A stretch of DNA of 64,000 nucleotides, taken from assembly GCF_006874425.1 (NCBI RefSeq), contig NZ_VIJZ01000001.1, positions 310,001 to 374,000 of the forward strand, read 5' to 3'. The notes beneath the pieces were generated by a model that did not search any database, was not told the origin of the DNA, and saw only the letters and a list, made by a program, of their open reading frames with translations. The position numbers and the translations under genes are program-made. This stretch comes from Paenibacillus ottowii (lineage in GTDB: Bacteria; Bacillota; Bacilli; Paenibacillales; Paenibacillaceae). Shown here piece by piece: positions 1 to 6,248 of this stretch (the stretch's first letter is position 1; each line of letters opens with the position of its first letter).

Positions 1-182
1 GAGCAATGGTAATCGCAGCCTGCGGTACGCACAAACATCGTTTTACGACCAATGACCATCCCTTCGCCCTGAACGGTGGGACCAAACACCTCCAGTACAG
101 GAATAGAGGCTGCTTTAGCCTTGTCGGGTGTAGTCATAGGTTGGTGCGTATTTATGGTATTAGCAGTTATAGTATTACTCAT
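1..182 (-). CDS. queE: QueE, 7-carboxy-7-deazaguanine synthase (5' part, cut by window edge)
   Basis: QueE is a radical-SAM enzyme that turns 6-carboxytetrahydropterin into 7-carboxy-7-deazaguanine, the step after QueD in preQ0/queuosine synthesis. Only about 60 residues are present. After a variable N-terminus the protein reads VLEVFGPTVQGEGMVIGRKT and then VRTAGCDYHC, the start of the QueE substrate loop and radical-SAM cysteine motif. The ATG at 182 overlaps the queD stop by 8 bases (ATGAGTAA) and has GGGAG about 9 bases upstream, so translation is probably coupled to queD. An in-frame ATG at 137 is a weaker alternative. The C-terminal part lies outside the window. Confidence 0.9.
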   Translation of the reverse strand, partial: MSNTITANTINTHQPMTTPDKAKAASIPVLEVFGPTVQGEGMVIGRKTMFVRTAGCDYHC

Positions 183-666
183 CGAACATCCACTCCCGTC
201 GGAACTCGGCGTAGCTGGTAGGTGTCTCGAACAGCCGTACAAACTCGGTACGTCCCCCTTCAACACGATTGCAATATACATCCGAGGTCAAGGCTGACTC
301 CATTTGTTCAAAGATCCAGACGACCATATTTTCCGCCGTTGTATTCATTGGAGGAAGCGTCTCATTCAAGTAACGGTGGTCCAGAAAAGGCTCAATTCGC
401 TCTTTCCAGATCGTTTTGATATCGCCAAAATCCAGCGTCAGCCCTGTTTCTCCTGGTATACCGCTTATGCCGAATACGACGACATAGGTGTGACCATGCA
501 GATTTTTGCATTTGCCTTCATAACAGTGCAAATGGTGTGCTGCATCGAACGTAAACTGTTTGCTGACGAGTACACGTTTGCGGTGATACCGGAGCTGAGA
601 GCGCTCAATGTCTGTCCCAAACTGCTGAAGCTTGTCGACAATACGAAAGGTACCTGGCTCACGCAT
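175..666 (-). CDS. queD: QueD, 6-carboxy-5,6,7,8-tetrahydropterin synthase
   Basis: QueD converts dihydroneopterin triphosphate to 6-carboxytetrahydropterin, the second step of 7-deazaguanine synthesis. The 163-aa protein shows the family signature FTFDAAHHL (residues 38-46), catalytic Cys53 in EGKCKN, and the zinc histidines of LHGHTY (57 and 59); a later LDHRYLNE also fits. A longer open frame reaches back to 768, but the ATG at 666 overlaps the queC stop in ATGCGTGA and starts at the right place for the family, so I chose it. It lies in the queC-queD-queE operon under the preQ1 riboswitch. The N-terminus is some 35 residues longer before the core than in the shortest bacterial QueD proteins. 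Confidence 0.92.
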   Translation of the reverse strand: MREPGTFRIVDKLQQFGTDIERSQLRYHRKRVLVSKQFTFDAAHHLHCYEGKCKNLHGHTYVVVFGISGIPGETGLTLDFGDIKTIWKERIEPFLDHRYLNETLPPMNTTAENMVVWIFEQMESALTSDVYCNRVEGGRTEFVRLFETPTSYAEFRREWMFDE

Positions 667-1342
667 GGCCTTCAACTCCCTGGGATGAAGCGCCGCGAAC
701 CGTGAGATACTGCTCCAGTCCAGCACGACGGAGATTGCAGGCAGGACATTCCCCACAGCCATCGCCAATGATGCCGTTATAGCATGTTAATGTACGGGTT
801 CTCACAAATTCAAAAGCCTTCAGCTCATCGGCCATTTGCCAGGTTTCGGCCTTATTCAACCACATGAGCGGGGTATGAATCACAAAGGGATAGTCCATTG
901 AAAGGTTCAGTGTAACGTTCAGCGATTTAATAAAGGAATCCCGGCAATCGGGATAGCCGCTGAAATCTGTTTCGCATACGCCTGTAATGATGTGGCGCGC
1001 TCCTTTTTGCTTGGCGAGAACCGCTGCAAAGCTCAGGAACAATAGGTTGCGACCGTCTACAAATGTGCTAGGCAGTTCGCCTTCCTCTTGAGTAATGTCA
1101 ATGTCGGAACGTGTGAGGGCATTCGGGGCAAGTTGGTTGAGCAGGCTCATATCCAGTACCGTTTGCGGAACACCTAGCTCTTTGGCAATTCCGGCGGCAA
1201 CTTCGATTTCCTGCTTGTGGCGTTGACCGTAATCGAACGTCACAGTTTCTACTTCGGCAAAATGTTTTTTTGCCCAAAATAAACAGGTTGTGCTGTCTTG
1301 GCCGCCGCTGAATACGACGACTGCTTTTTCGTTTGCAAACAT
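659..1342 (-). CDS. queC: QueC, 7-cyano-7-deazaguanine (preQ0) synthase
   Basis: QueC uses ATP and ammonia to convert 7-carboxy-7-deazaguanine to preQ0. The 227-aa protein has the PP-loop [11 protein letters not shown] near residues 9-19 and a C-terminal zinc-binding cysteine set, [16 protein letters not shown]. The open frame can be read upstream to 1381, but the ATG at 1342 has GAGAGG seven bases before it and begins directly before the PP-loop strand. It is the first gene of the operon; queD begins 8 bases inside its end. Expression should fall when preQ1 accumulates, given the riboswitch and terminator at 1429-1518. Confidence 0.95.
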   Translation of the reverse strand: MFANEKAVVVFSGGQDSTTCLFWAKKHFAEVETVTFDYGQRHKQEIEVAAGIAKELGVPQTVLDMSLLNQLAPNALTRSDIDITQEEGELPSTFVDGRNLLFLSFAAVLAKQKGARHIITGVCETDFSGYPDCRDSFIKSLNVTLNLSMDYPFVIHTPLMWLNKAETWQMADELKAFEFVRTRTLTCYNGIIGDGCGECPACNLRRAGLEQYLTVRGASSQGVEGHA

Positions 1343-1428
1343 AAAAAAACCTCTCGATCTTCTTGGAATGGTGTAAGACACAGCGTCTTGTCACTTGGAA
1401 GAAAGAGAGTTCTTGAACCGGCTTCAAC

Positions 1429-1479
1429 AAAAAACAGGCCTTGCCCCGCAAATTCATTTTTCAATGCGGAGGACAAAGC
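1429..1479 (-). terminator. Riboswitch-controlled intrinsic terminator ahead of queC
   Basis: On the minus strand GCTTTG-TC-CTCCGCA pairs with TGCGGGG-CAAGGC (one G-U in each half and a two-base bulge), followed by CTG and six T. It starts immediately after the preQ1 aptamer and is about 85 bases before the queC start, the arrangement expected for a transcriptional OFF switch. The remaining bases to queC (1343-1428) hold only the ribosome-binding site. Confidence 0.75.
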
Positions 1480-1480
1480 A

Positions 1481-1518
1481 TCGTTAGTTTTTTATAGAGG
1501 GAGTTCGCGAACCTCTCC
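1481..1518 (-). promoter_or_regulatory. preQ1-I riboswitch aptamer
   Basis: Read on the minus strand this contains AGAGGTTCGCGAAC, then TCCCTCT and ATAAAAAACTAA. That is the compact class I preQ1 aptamer: P1 is AGAGG with CCTCT, and the A-rich tail ending in CTAA folds back into the loop as an H-type pseudoknot. Position directly before the queCDE operon supports the call. Compared with the B. subtilis queC aptamer, the P1 and tail bases are the same and the hairpin loop differs. Confidence 0.93.
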
Positions 1519-1589
1519 CATGCGCTAAGCATGGATTTTCTTCATTAGCATCTGTCACGAGGACAGACCGCTTCATTGATAGCATTGCC

Positions 1590-1618
1590 ATTATAGCATG
1601 GCAGGGCTATTTGATAAA
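1590..1618 (-). promoter_or_regulatory. Probable queCDE promoter
   Basis: A perfect minus-strand TATAAT lies at 1590-1595; 17 bases upstream is TTTATC, a weak -35. Transcription would start near 1582, about 65 bases before the preQ1 aptamer. The -35 falls inside the last codons of the next gene upstream. Confidence 0.45.
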
Positions 1619-2311
1619 CACTCCACCAAATGGAATGACTTCCCTTAAAAATCGTTTGATCACACCATCGTCGTTCATATCCTGCTGGAGCCGCCGATGA
1701 TGCTCACCTGCATGAAATAGTACGGTACCGTGTCCCGTCATTTTAAACTGATAGTTCATATGCTGGCTGGCCAGATGGTTACCGTATACGGTTAACTCCA
1801 GCTTGGCATTTTCGGGATAGGCTATGACGCTGCTTGCATCGACATAGATCGGCTCTGACGGATGAAGCTGTTCTTGACATACCAATCCCTGTGTCAAAAT
1901 ACCGATGTGACCTGTCCCGTCAAATTTCATTTTAATGACATCACGGCTAAACAGCATGTTTTTCATGCTTAACAGCTTGGTACGCATCTGGATGCCGGAG
2001 CTGTACCAGAACAGGTTGCGAAAATCGTATAAGAGATCATCGCTTCCTTCAAGCTTGATCATCTTCAGACTAAAGCCAGGAGGAAGGGCGGCAATTAGCC
2101 GACAAGCCCCTGTGAAATCAGCTTGAATCAGTTTGTGCTTGCGATACATGCCTTTAATATTCATCAGCTTATCACTGCGGCCTGAACTGGGTCCGCGATA
2201 TGCGATGATTTGCTGCGGATGCAGAACATGCAGCTTCTCTCCTTCAGCCAGATCGAGCGTTATGACCGAACCGACACTTTCATCATGGTGTTGTCCTGCT
2301 TGTATGTCCAT
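1607..2311 (-). CDS. AIM24-family protein
   Basis: A 234-aa soluble protein rich in beta strands. The order of segments (LHVLHPQQIIAYRG, LEGSDDLLYDF, a DGTGHIGILTQG block, then VYVDASSVIAYPENAKLELT-like and GTVLFHAGEH) fits the AIM24/DUF124 family, which folds like a tryptophan-RNA-binding attenuation protein but whose biochemical role in bacteria is not settled. The ATG at 2311 has GGATGAAAGG eight bases upstream. It lies 24 bases after the coiled-coil membrane protein at 2336-2776 and is probably co-transcribed with it. The family call is from memory of its sequence pattern. Confidence 0.7.
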   Translation of the reverse strand: MDIQAGQHHDESVGSVITLDLAEGEKLHVLHPQQIIAYRGPSSGRSDKLMNIKGMYRKHKLIQADFTGACRLIAALPPGFSLKMIKLEGSDDLLYDFRNLFWYSSGIQMRTKLLSMKNMLFSRDVIKMKFDGTGHIGILTQGLVCQEQLHPSEPIYVDASSVIAYPENAKLELTVYGNHLASQHMNYQFKMTGHGTVLFHAGEHHRRLQQDMNDDGVIKRFLREVIPFGGVFIK

Positions 2312-2335
2312 GCAGACCTTTCATCCTTTCAGGTG

Positions 2336-2776
2336 TTAGTATCTTCCCGAACGTCGACGCATCCCGTAACGCAATAGTCGGATACCGATAAAATAACCAG
2401 CCAGCAGAATGATAGCCGTGATGATGAGCATTTTATTTCGGTGTGAAGCCTGATCGCGCTGGGCTTGAAGATTTTTTAGTTCTGTAACGGTGTCATTCAG
2501 CTTGCGGTTTTGCTCCAGCAGTTGGGCGTTTTGCTTCTGATAGGTTTCAATGCTGGAACGGGCCTTTTCCAGATCTTCCCGGGTTTGGCGATAGCTTTCC
2601 TTGAGCTGGTACACATCGCCGGGCAGGCGTGAAAACTGCTCAAAGCCTTGATATACATCATCCCAATAAGCAGCATGAACTTCGGGTACACGGGTGACTC
2701 CAAAAATAAACAAAAGCGCTATAGCAGCGCAGATAATGCGGCGGTATAAGGCAAAGTGACAAGTTGCTCGTGCCAA
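2336..2776 (-). CDS. Membrane protein with signal sequence and coiled coil, function unknown
   Basis: A 146-aa protein. Residues about 10-35 form a hydrophobic signal or first membrane helix (ICAAIALLFIFGVTRV) ending in VHAAYWDD, a possible signal-peptidase site. Residues about 60-112 are a heptad-like, Gln/Glu/Lys-rich coiled coil, followed by a second membrane helix (LIITAIILLAGYFIGIRLL) and a short basic tail. The start is TTG at 2776, with GGGGGA six bases upstream; no in-frame ATG serves better. Topology suggests an extracytoplasmic coiled coil anchored at one or both ends. I do not recognise the family. Confidence 0.7.
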   Translation of the reverse strand: MARATCHFALYRRIICAAIALLFIFGVTRVPEVHAAYWDDVYQGFEQFSRLPGDVYQLKESYRQTREDLEKARSSIETYQKQNAQLLEQNRKLNDTVTELKNLQAQRDQASHRNKMLIITAIILLAGYFIGIRLLRYGMRRRSGRY

Positions 2777-3090
2777 GAGATGTCCCCCTTTTGATAAACC
2801 AGGATGTTAGATGATATAGATCATTACCCACATCACATGGTTACGTACAATATCATGGTTTGGGTGCAGATTTTAGAATATACTGACGACAAAGACGGGA
2901 AAAGATGATCAAAAAAACTCGATATATTAGTTTAAGTGTACCCTAAAACGGGTATATCAAGGAAGCGGCAACCTTCCGGCATTTTTCCCAGCAAACCAGT
3001 CAAGAATAATCCGCACCTGATCAGGGCTTGGATAGGAATATGAATGAATTGAAATATATAAAAAATGGATATAAAAGGAGATTTTGGAAT
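2777..3090. other. Gene-free stretch, divergent upstream region
   Basis: Between the minus-strand membrane protein and the small plus-strand gene at 3091. It is AT-rich and carries a small inverted repeat TACCC-TAAAA-CGGGTA near 2939-2955. A frame from 3028 is open into the next gene but has no ribosome-binding site at its first ATG. Nothing else was recognised. Confidence 0.5.
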
Positions 3091-3246
3091 ATGAACGAAA
3101 GAGAACAAAACTATACCATTTTAAAAATTACTGTCAATGGAAAACCATTATCAAAGGAGCTCATTGTGGACAGCACTACTTTTGCTCCTATATCCGATGT
3201 TTGCACAAAAACGAATATTTCTTTAACAGAAACCTCAATTTCATAA
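3091..3246 (+). CDS. Small protein, 51 aa, stalk-domain-like motif
   Basis: An upstream ATG at 3028 is in frame, but AAAAGGAG sits ten bases before the ATG at 3091, so I take that as the start. The product contains ILKITVNGKPLSKELIVDST followed by TFAPISDVC. This pattern (V-N-G-K, then a residue pair, then T-x-x-P-x-x-x-V) resembles one strand-turn-strand unit of the copper-amine-oxidase N-terminal or stalk-like domains common in Paenibacillus surface proteins, but there is no signal peptide and only one unit. It has its own terminator at 3275. Function unknown; the motif resemblance is inference. Confidence 0.6.
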   Translation: MNEREQNYTILKITVNGKPLSKELIVDSTTFAPISDVCTKTNISLTETSIS

Positions 3247-3274
3247 GTTTAAATATATGAAGTAGACTATCATG

Positions 3275-3301
3275 TAGCCCGGCATACGCCGGGCTATTTT
3301 T
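3275..3301 (+). terminator. Intrinsic terminator after the 51-aa gene
   Basis: TAGCCCGGC-atac-GCCGGGCTA is a perfect nine-base stem followed by TTTTTG, 28 bases after the stop of the small gene. Confidence 0.9.
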
Positions 3302-3470
3302 GCGTATTTATGCAATTTGAAAGGATTAAAATGTTATTTCGCGAATTAGGTCCCCTTTCATAAAGATTACCATGTATAATTTTCACAATCAAACATATGT
3401 TCCCTGACAATATAGTGTCAGATAACACTGTTAATTTAGAGTTACATGTTCTTTTAGGGGGAATTTACCA

Positions 3471-4238
3471 GTGGTGAAGTCAATGCTCAATGTAACGTAT
3501 ACATGGGACAGAGAGTCTATATCTGCGAATGGGTCCAAACAAGTAAATCTACTGATAGAATGGGGCTATGGAGCTATACGTAAAAGAAAAGGGAACCTAA
3601 TACCGAAGGCATCGGGATGTGACCTTCAACTTCAGTTCAGTCCAGAAAACGGGGTAAATTTATTAAAAGCTGAAGGGGTGAGACTTGGATTTAAAAAATC
3701 AGAAAACGGTGATTGCATGTTTGTTCACTGTGGGGATGTGCGGCGGGGCAAATATAGACAAGCTATTTTGACGTTTTCTATCCCTGCTCACGCGTCCGGA
3801 AGACATACGATTGGAATGATCGAGTGGAGCTGGCGCAAGCCATCGCAGGAAAAGCGAACGCTGATCCGGACGGACCAGCTCTATATCCATTACACGCATC
3901 ATCTTGGTTTGCTGAGCATGCCATCCAACCCGAAGGTGGAAAAATACATAAAGCTGAATGAGACGTCCCCAATTGTGAAAAAGGCGTTGCGTATGTACGA
4001 GAAAGGGGAACCTGAGCGAGGAGCGTTCATCCTTACGAGACAAGCAGATGAATTGCTTATATATGCAGCCAGAAGCGAAGACATGGATTATCTGGAGGAA
4101 GCCGAGTTACTTTTGTCCATACGCAATAAATGGAGTGGGTCTTTTGTATCGTTTAAAGCGTATAGCTCTAAAGTCTTTTTTAATAAGGAAATATTGATAG
4201 GAGATGTTCATTTTACGGAGAATGATAGGTTGAGATAG
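3471..4238 (+). CDS. Hypothetical protein, 255 aa
   Basis: Start is GTG at 3471 with AGGGGGA eight bases upstream; GTG at 3474 is possible. No signal peptide and no membrane segment. The first ~150 residues look like beta sandwich (alternating hydrophobic strands, including ILTFSIPAHASGRHTIGMIE and LIRTDQLYIHYTHHLG). Residues about 165-235 look helical with the pattern ALRMYEKGEPERGAFILTRQ and ADELLIYAAR, reminiscent of the C-terminal helical hairpin that follows von Willebrand A domains in some bacterial proteins, but no VWA metal site is present. It is AT-rich compared with neighbours. Just upstream (3404-3430) overlapping short inverted repeats CTGACA..TGTCAG and AGTGT..ACACT may be an operator. 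Function not recognised. Confidence 0.65.
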   Translation: MVKSMLNVTYTWDRESISANGSKQVNLLIEWGYGAIRKRKGNLIPKASGCDLQLQFSPENGVNLLKAEGVRLGFKKSENGDCMFVHCGDVRRGKYRQAILTFSIPAHASGRHTIGMIEWSWRKPSQEKRTLIRTDQLYIHYTHHLGLLSMPSNPKVEKYIKLNETSPIVKKALRMYEKGEPERGAFILTRQADELLIYAARSEDMDYLEEAELLLSIRNKWSGSFVSFKAYSSKVFFNKEILIGDVHFTENDRLR

Positions 4239-4262
4239 ATAATTATGCTAGTTTATTTGTGC

Positions 4263-4281
4263 AAATTAGTCAGTCTAATTT
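4263..4281 (+). promoter_or_regulatory. Inverted repeat, possible operator of the WYL regulator
   Basis: AAATTAG-tcagt-CTAATTT is a perfect 7-bp inverted repeat with a 5-bp spacer, 28 bases before the start of the WYL-type regulator. Size and place fit autoregulation by a dimeric HTH protein; this is inference. Confidence 0.4.
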
Positions 4282-4309
4282 ACTATCTTTTTGTAAAGGA
4301 GAGACTTCC

Positions 4310-5293
4310 TTGACTGATCGGTTGATACGTTTAATGCGGATTATTACTATTGTTCAGGCAAATCCGGGGATATTGGCAAGAGAGCTTGCCGAACGTTGTG
4401 AAACATCAGAACGTACCATATACCGAGATATGGAGGCGCTAAGCGCCATGCATATTCCGATCGCGAATATGGGGCATGGCAAGGGGTACATCTTTATTAG
4501 CAATTTTGCTTTGTATCCTCTAAATTGGACAGAAGAAGAGGCAGAGGCTTTTACCAAGCTGGGAGAGATTATGGAAACGATCAAGCCTCTCTTACCGCCA
4601 GCTTTTGAAAGTGCTTATGAGAAAGTGATGGCCTCTAGTCAGAAAAAAAAGATGGACCAGACGAGCTTCGCGCAGGAAATGAAAAATATCATCCGGCTCG
4701 GCTCGACACTTGATCGGGAAAACCAGCCCTATCTGCTCAGGCTGATTGTTTTGGCGAGTCTTACGCAGCAGACAATTGAAGCGGAGTACAGCTCGCCTCA
4801 AAACGAAGATGTGTCATTGGTGCAAGTAGATCCTTATTGTTTGGTTCCTCAAGACCGGCGATTCTATATGCTTGGTTTTTGTCATAAGCAATCCGCTATG
4901 AGAACCTTTCGGATCAGCCGCTTTCGGAATATGAGGATTTTGCCGTATACGTTTCAAAAAAATACATCTGAAATGGAAATGTTTTTTAAAGGTACCTGGT
5001 CGGTGACCAAAGGAAACCAGAATATTCGGTTTGTGGTACGTTTTTCCGCCAATTCTGTATATCGGGTTAAAGAAGAGGAACTGTTCATCAAGCCTCTTCT
5101 CAAGGACTTGCCGGATGGTAGCTTGTTGTTTGAGGTGACGGTCAATCATGACCGTGAGTTTCTGGATTGGCTCACATCTTATGGAGCTGAGGCTGAAATT
5201 CTGGAACCTTTACGTTACCGCAAACGTATGCAAGAAATGCTGCGAACCTGGGGGGCGTTTTATTTCGACAAAAAGGCAGGAAATCAGGAATAA
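4310..5293 (+). CDS. HTH/WYL-domain transcriptional regulator (YafY-like)
   Basis: A 327-aa DNA-binding protein. The N-terminal winged helix-turn-helix includes ELAERCETSERTIYRDMEAL and ends in HGKGYIFISN, the usual layout of HTH_11-WYL proteins. A helical linker (TEEEAEAFTKL) follows, then the WYL-type ligand-binding domain with VDPYCLVPQDRRFYMLGFC and FRISRFRNMRIL, and a C-terminal extension ending in LEPLRYRKRMQEML. Start is TTG at 4310, eight bases after AAAGGAG; an in-frame GTG at 4259 has no such site. Such proteins often control their own promoter or nearby genes in response to a small ligand or nucleic acid. Its target is not evident from the neighbours. Confidence 0.88.
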   Translation: MTDRLIRLMRIITIVQANPGILARELAERCETSERTIYRDMEALSAMHIPIANMGHGKGYIFISNFALYPLNWTEEEAEAFTKLGEIMETIKPLLPPAFESAYEKVMASSQKKKMDQTSFAQEMKNIIRLGSTLDRENQPYLLRLIVLASLTQQTIEAEYSSPQNEDVSLVQVDPYCLVPQDRRFYMLGFCHKQSAMRTFRISRFRNMRILPYTFQKNTSEMEMFFKGTWSVTKGNQNIRFVVRFSANSVYRVKEEELFIKPLLKDLPDGSLLFEVTVNHDREFLDWLTSYGAEAEILEPLRYRKRMQEMLRTWGAFYFDKKAGNQE

Positions 5294-5301
5294 CAGGGGG
5301 G

Positions 5302-5330
5302 GATACCCCGGAACGGGCCGGGGAGCTATC
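5302..5330. terminator. Hairpin between convergent genes
   Basis: GATA-c-CCCCGG-like stem: GATAcCCCGG pairs with CCGGGGagcTATC around AACGGG. It lies between the ends of the WYL regulator (plus) and the exonuclease (minus). No T run follows on either strand, so termination would be weak or factor-assisted. Confidence 0.4.
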
Positions 5331-5333
5331 TGC

Positions 5334-6005
5334 TTAACGGTCCTTAAACAGGTTGGCGAGATTGCCGAAGGGACTGTACTGTTCCTGTTCTTCTTCTGGT
5401 GAAGAGTAGACGAGCTTCGAGCCGCGGCTTTCCTCATCGTCAGCAGCATTATGAACTAAAGTAATACGATCAAAATGGTGCATGAAAACCTGAGCGGTGT
5501 TCACAGCATCATCCAATGCCCGATGCTGTTGACCGTCAAAGTCAATGTTGCACAATTCCAACGCCTGAGACAAGCTCAATTGACGATACTTTCCATTGGA
5601 ACTAAACAGACGGGAAATTTGCTTCTGTATATCATTTGTATTATGAATCCAGCCGAGATCTACATGATGGGTACGACAATGGGACACCAGCTTCTGACGG
5701 TCATCCGGACCCCATGCGCATAAATAATAAGGCGAATCCGTACCGAGCCAGGCAATAAATTGCTTCACGGCTTCAGGAAAGAGTGGAGCAGCATCAATGT
5801 CTCGTTGAGTAATACCCGTGAATTGAACGGTATCTGTAGAGAGCACAGGCCGATTCGATGGTCTTACAAAACTGTGAAATGTATCTGCAACGAATAGGCC
5901 ATCGTCTCCCTGAATAACTTTGACGGCACCGATATCAATGATTTCAGAGGAATATCTGGCGTTACGGCTAACAGTAAATTCAAGATCATAAATAATGTAT
6001 TGCAT
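5334..6005 (-). CDS. DEDDh-type 3'-5' exonuclease (KapD/ERI-1-like)
   Basis: A 223-aa cytoplasmic nuclease. The Exo I motif is IIYDLEF with Asp7 and Glu9; the mid region QFTGITQRDIDAAP and WGPDDRQKL supplies Exo II-type acidic residues; HRALDDA near residue 162 is the HxxxxD Exo III motif. This set defines the DEDDh family, close in look to the inhibitor-type exonuclease KapD. The last ~40 residues (acidic, Glu-Gln-rich) are probably disordered. It stands alone, convergent with the WYL regulator; the substrate (RNA or DNA) cannot be read from sequence. Confidence 0.85.
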   Translation of the reverse strand: MQYIIYDLEFTVSRNARYSSEIIDIGAVKVIQGDDGLFVADTFHSFVRPSNRPVLSTDTVQFTGITQRDIDAAPLFPEAVKQFIAWLGTDSPYYLCAWGPDDRQKLVSHCRTHHVDLGWIHNTNDIQKQISRLFSSNGKYRQLSLSQALELCNIDFDGQQHRALDDAVNTAQVFMHHFDRITLVHNAADDEESRGSKLVYSSPEEEQEQYSPFGNLANLFKDR

Positions 6006-6130
6006 TTAATGAACTCCTTCCACACATAACTGATCCCGACGGATAACAGGACAAATGTTTTCTGCCCGAATGACTCTTCTCCATCATACCTCTCGCTTCA
6101 CAACTTGTCAGCGGTTAAAAGGCTTGCTTT

Positions 6131-6175
6131 CAAAAAAAATATGCGATGTCCAAATGGGCTTGGACTATCGCATAT
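6131..6175 (-). terminator. Intrinsic terminator of the 5'-nucleotidase gene
   Basis: On the minus strand ATATGCGAT-ag-TCCAA pairs with TTGGA-c-ATCGCATAT around a 6-base loop, followed by eight T (6132-6139). It lies about 75 bases after the 5'-nucleotidase stop. A second, T-less hairpin sits between them. Confidence 0.85.
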
Positions 6176-6193
6176 CTATAAACTCCCTGACAT

Positions 6194-6234
6194 ACAGCAG
6201 CATCCAAAATCACTTGGATTTCGAATGCTGCTTA
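6194..6234. repeat. Stem-loop between the 5'-nucleotidase stop and its terminator
   Basis: AGCAGCAT..AAATC pairs with GATTT..ATGCTGCT with two internal mismatches. It could protect the 3' end of the transcript from exonucleases or act as a first, weak terminator. Confidence 0.5.
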
Positions 6235-6248
6235 TACTAGCTATGGAG

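Noticed and set aside
1098-1528. Several 75-119-codon frames across the queC leader
   Set aside because: They overlap the riboswitch, terminator and queC itself and have no start signals.
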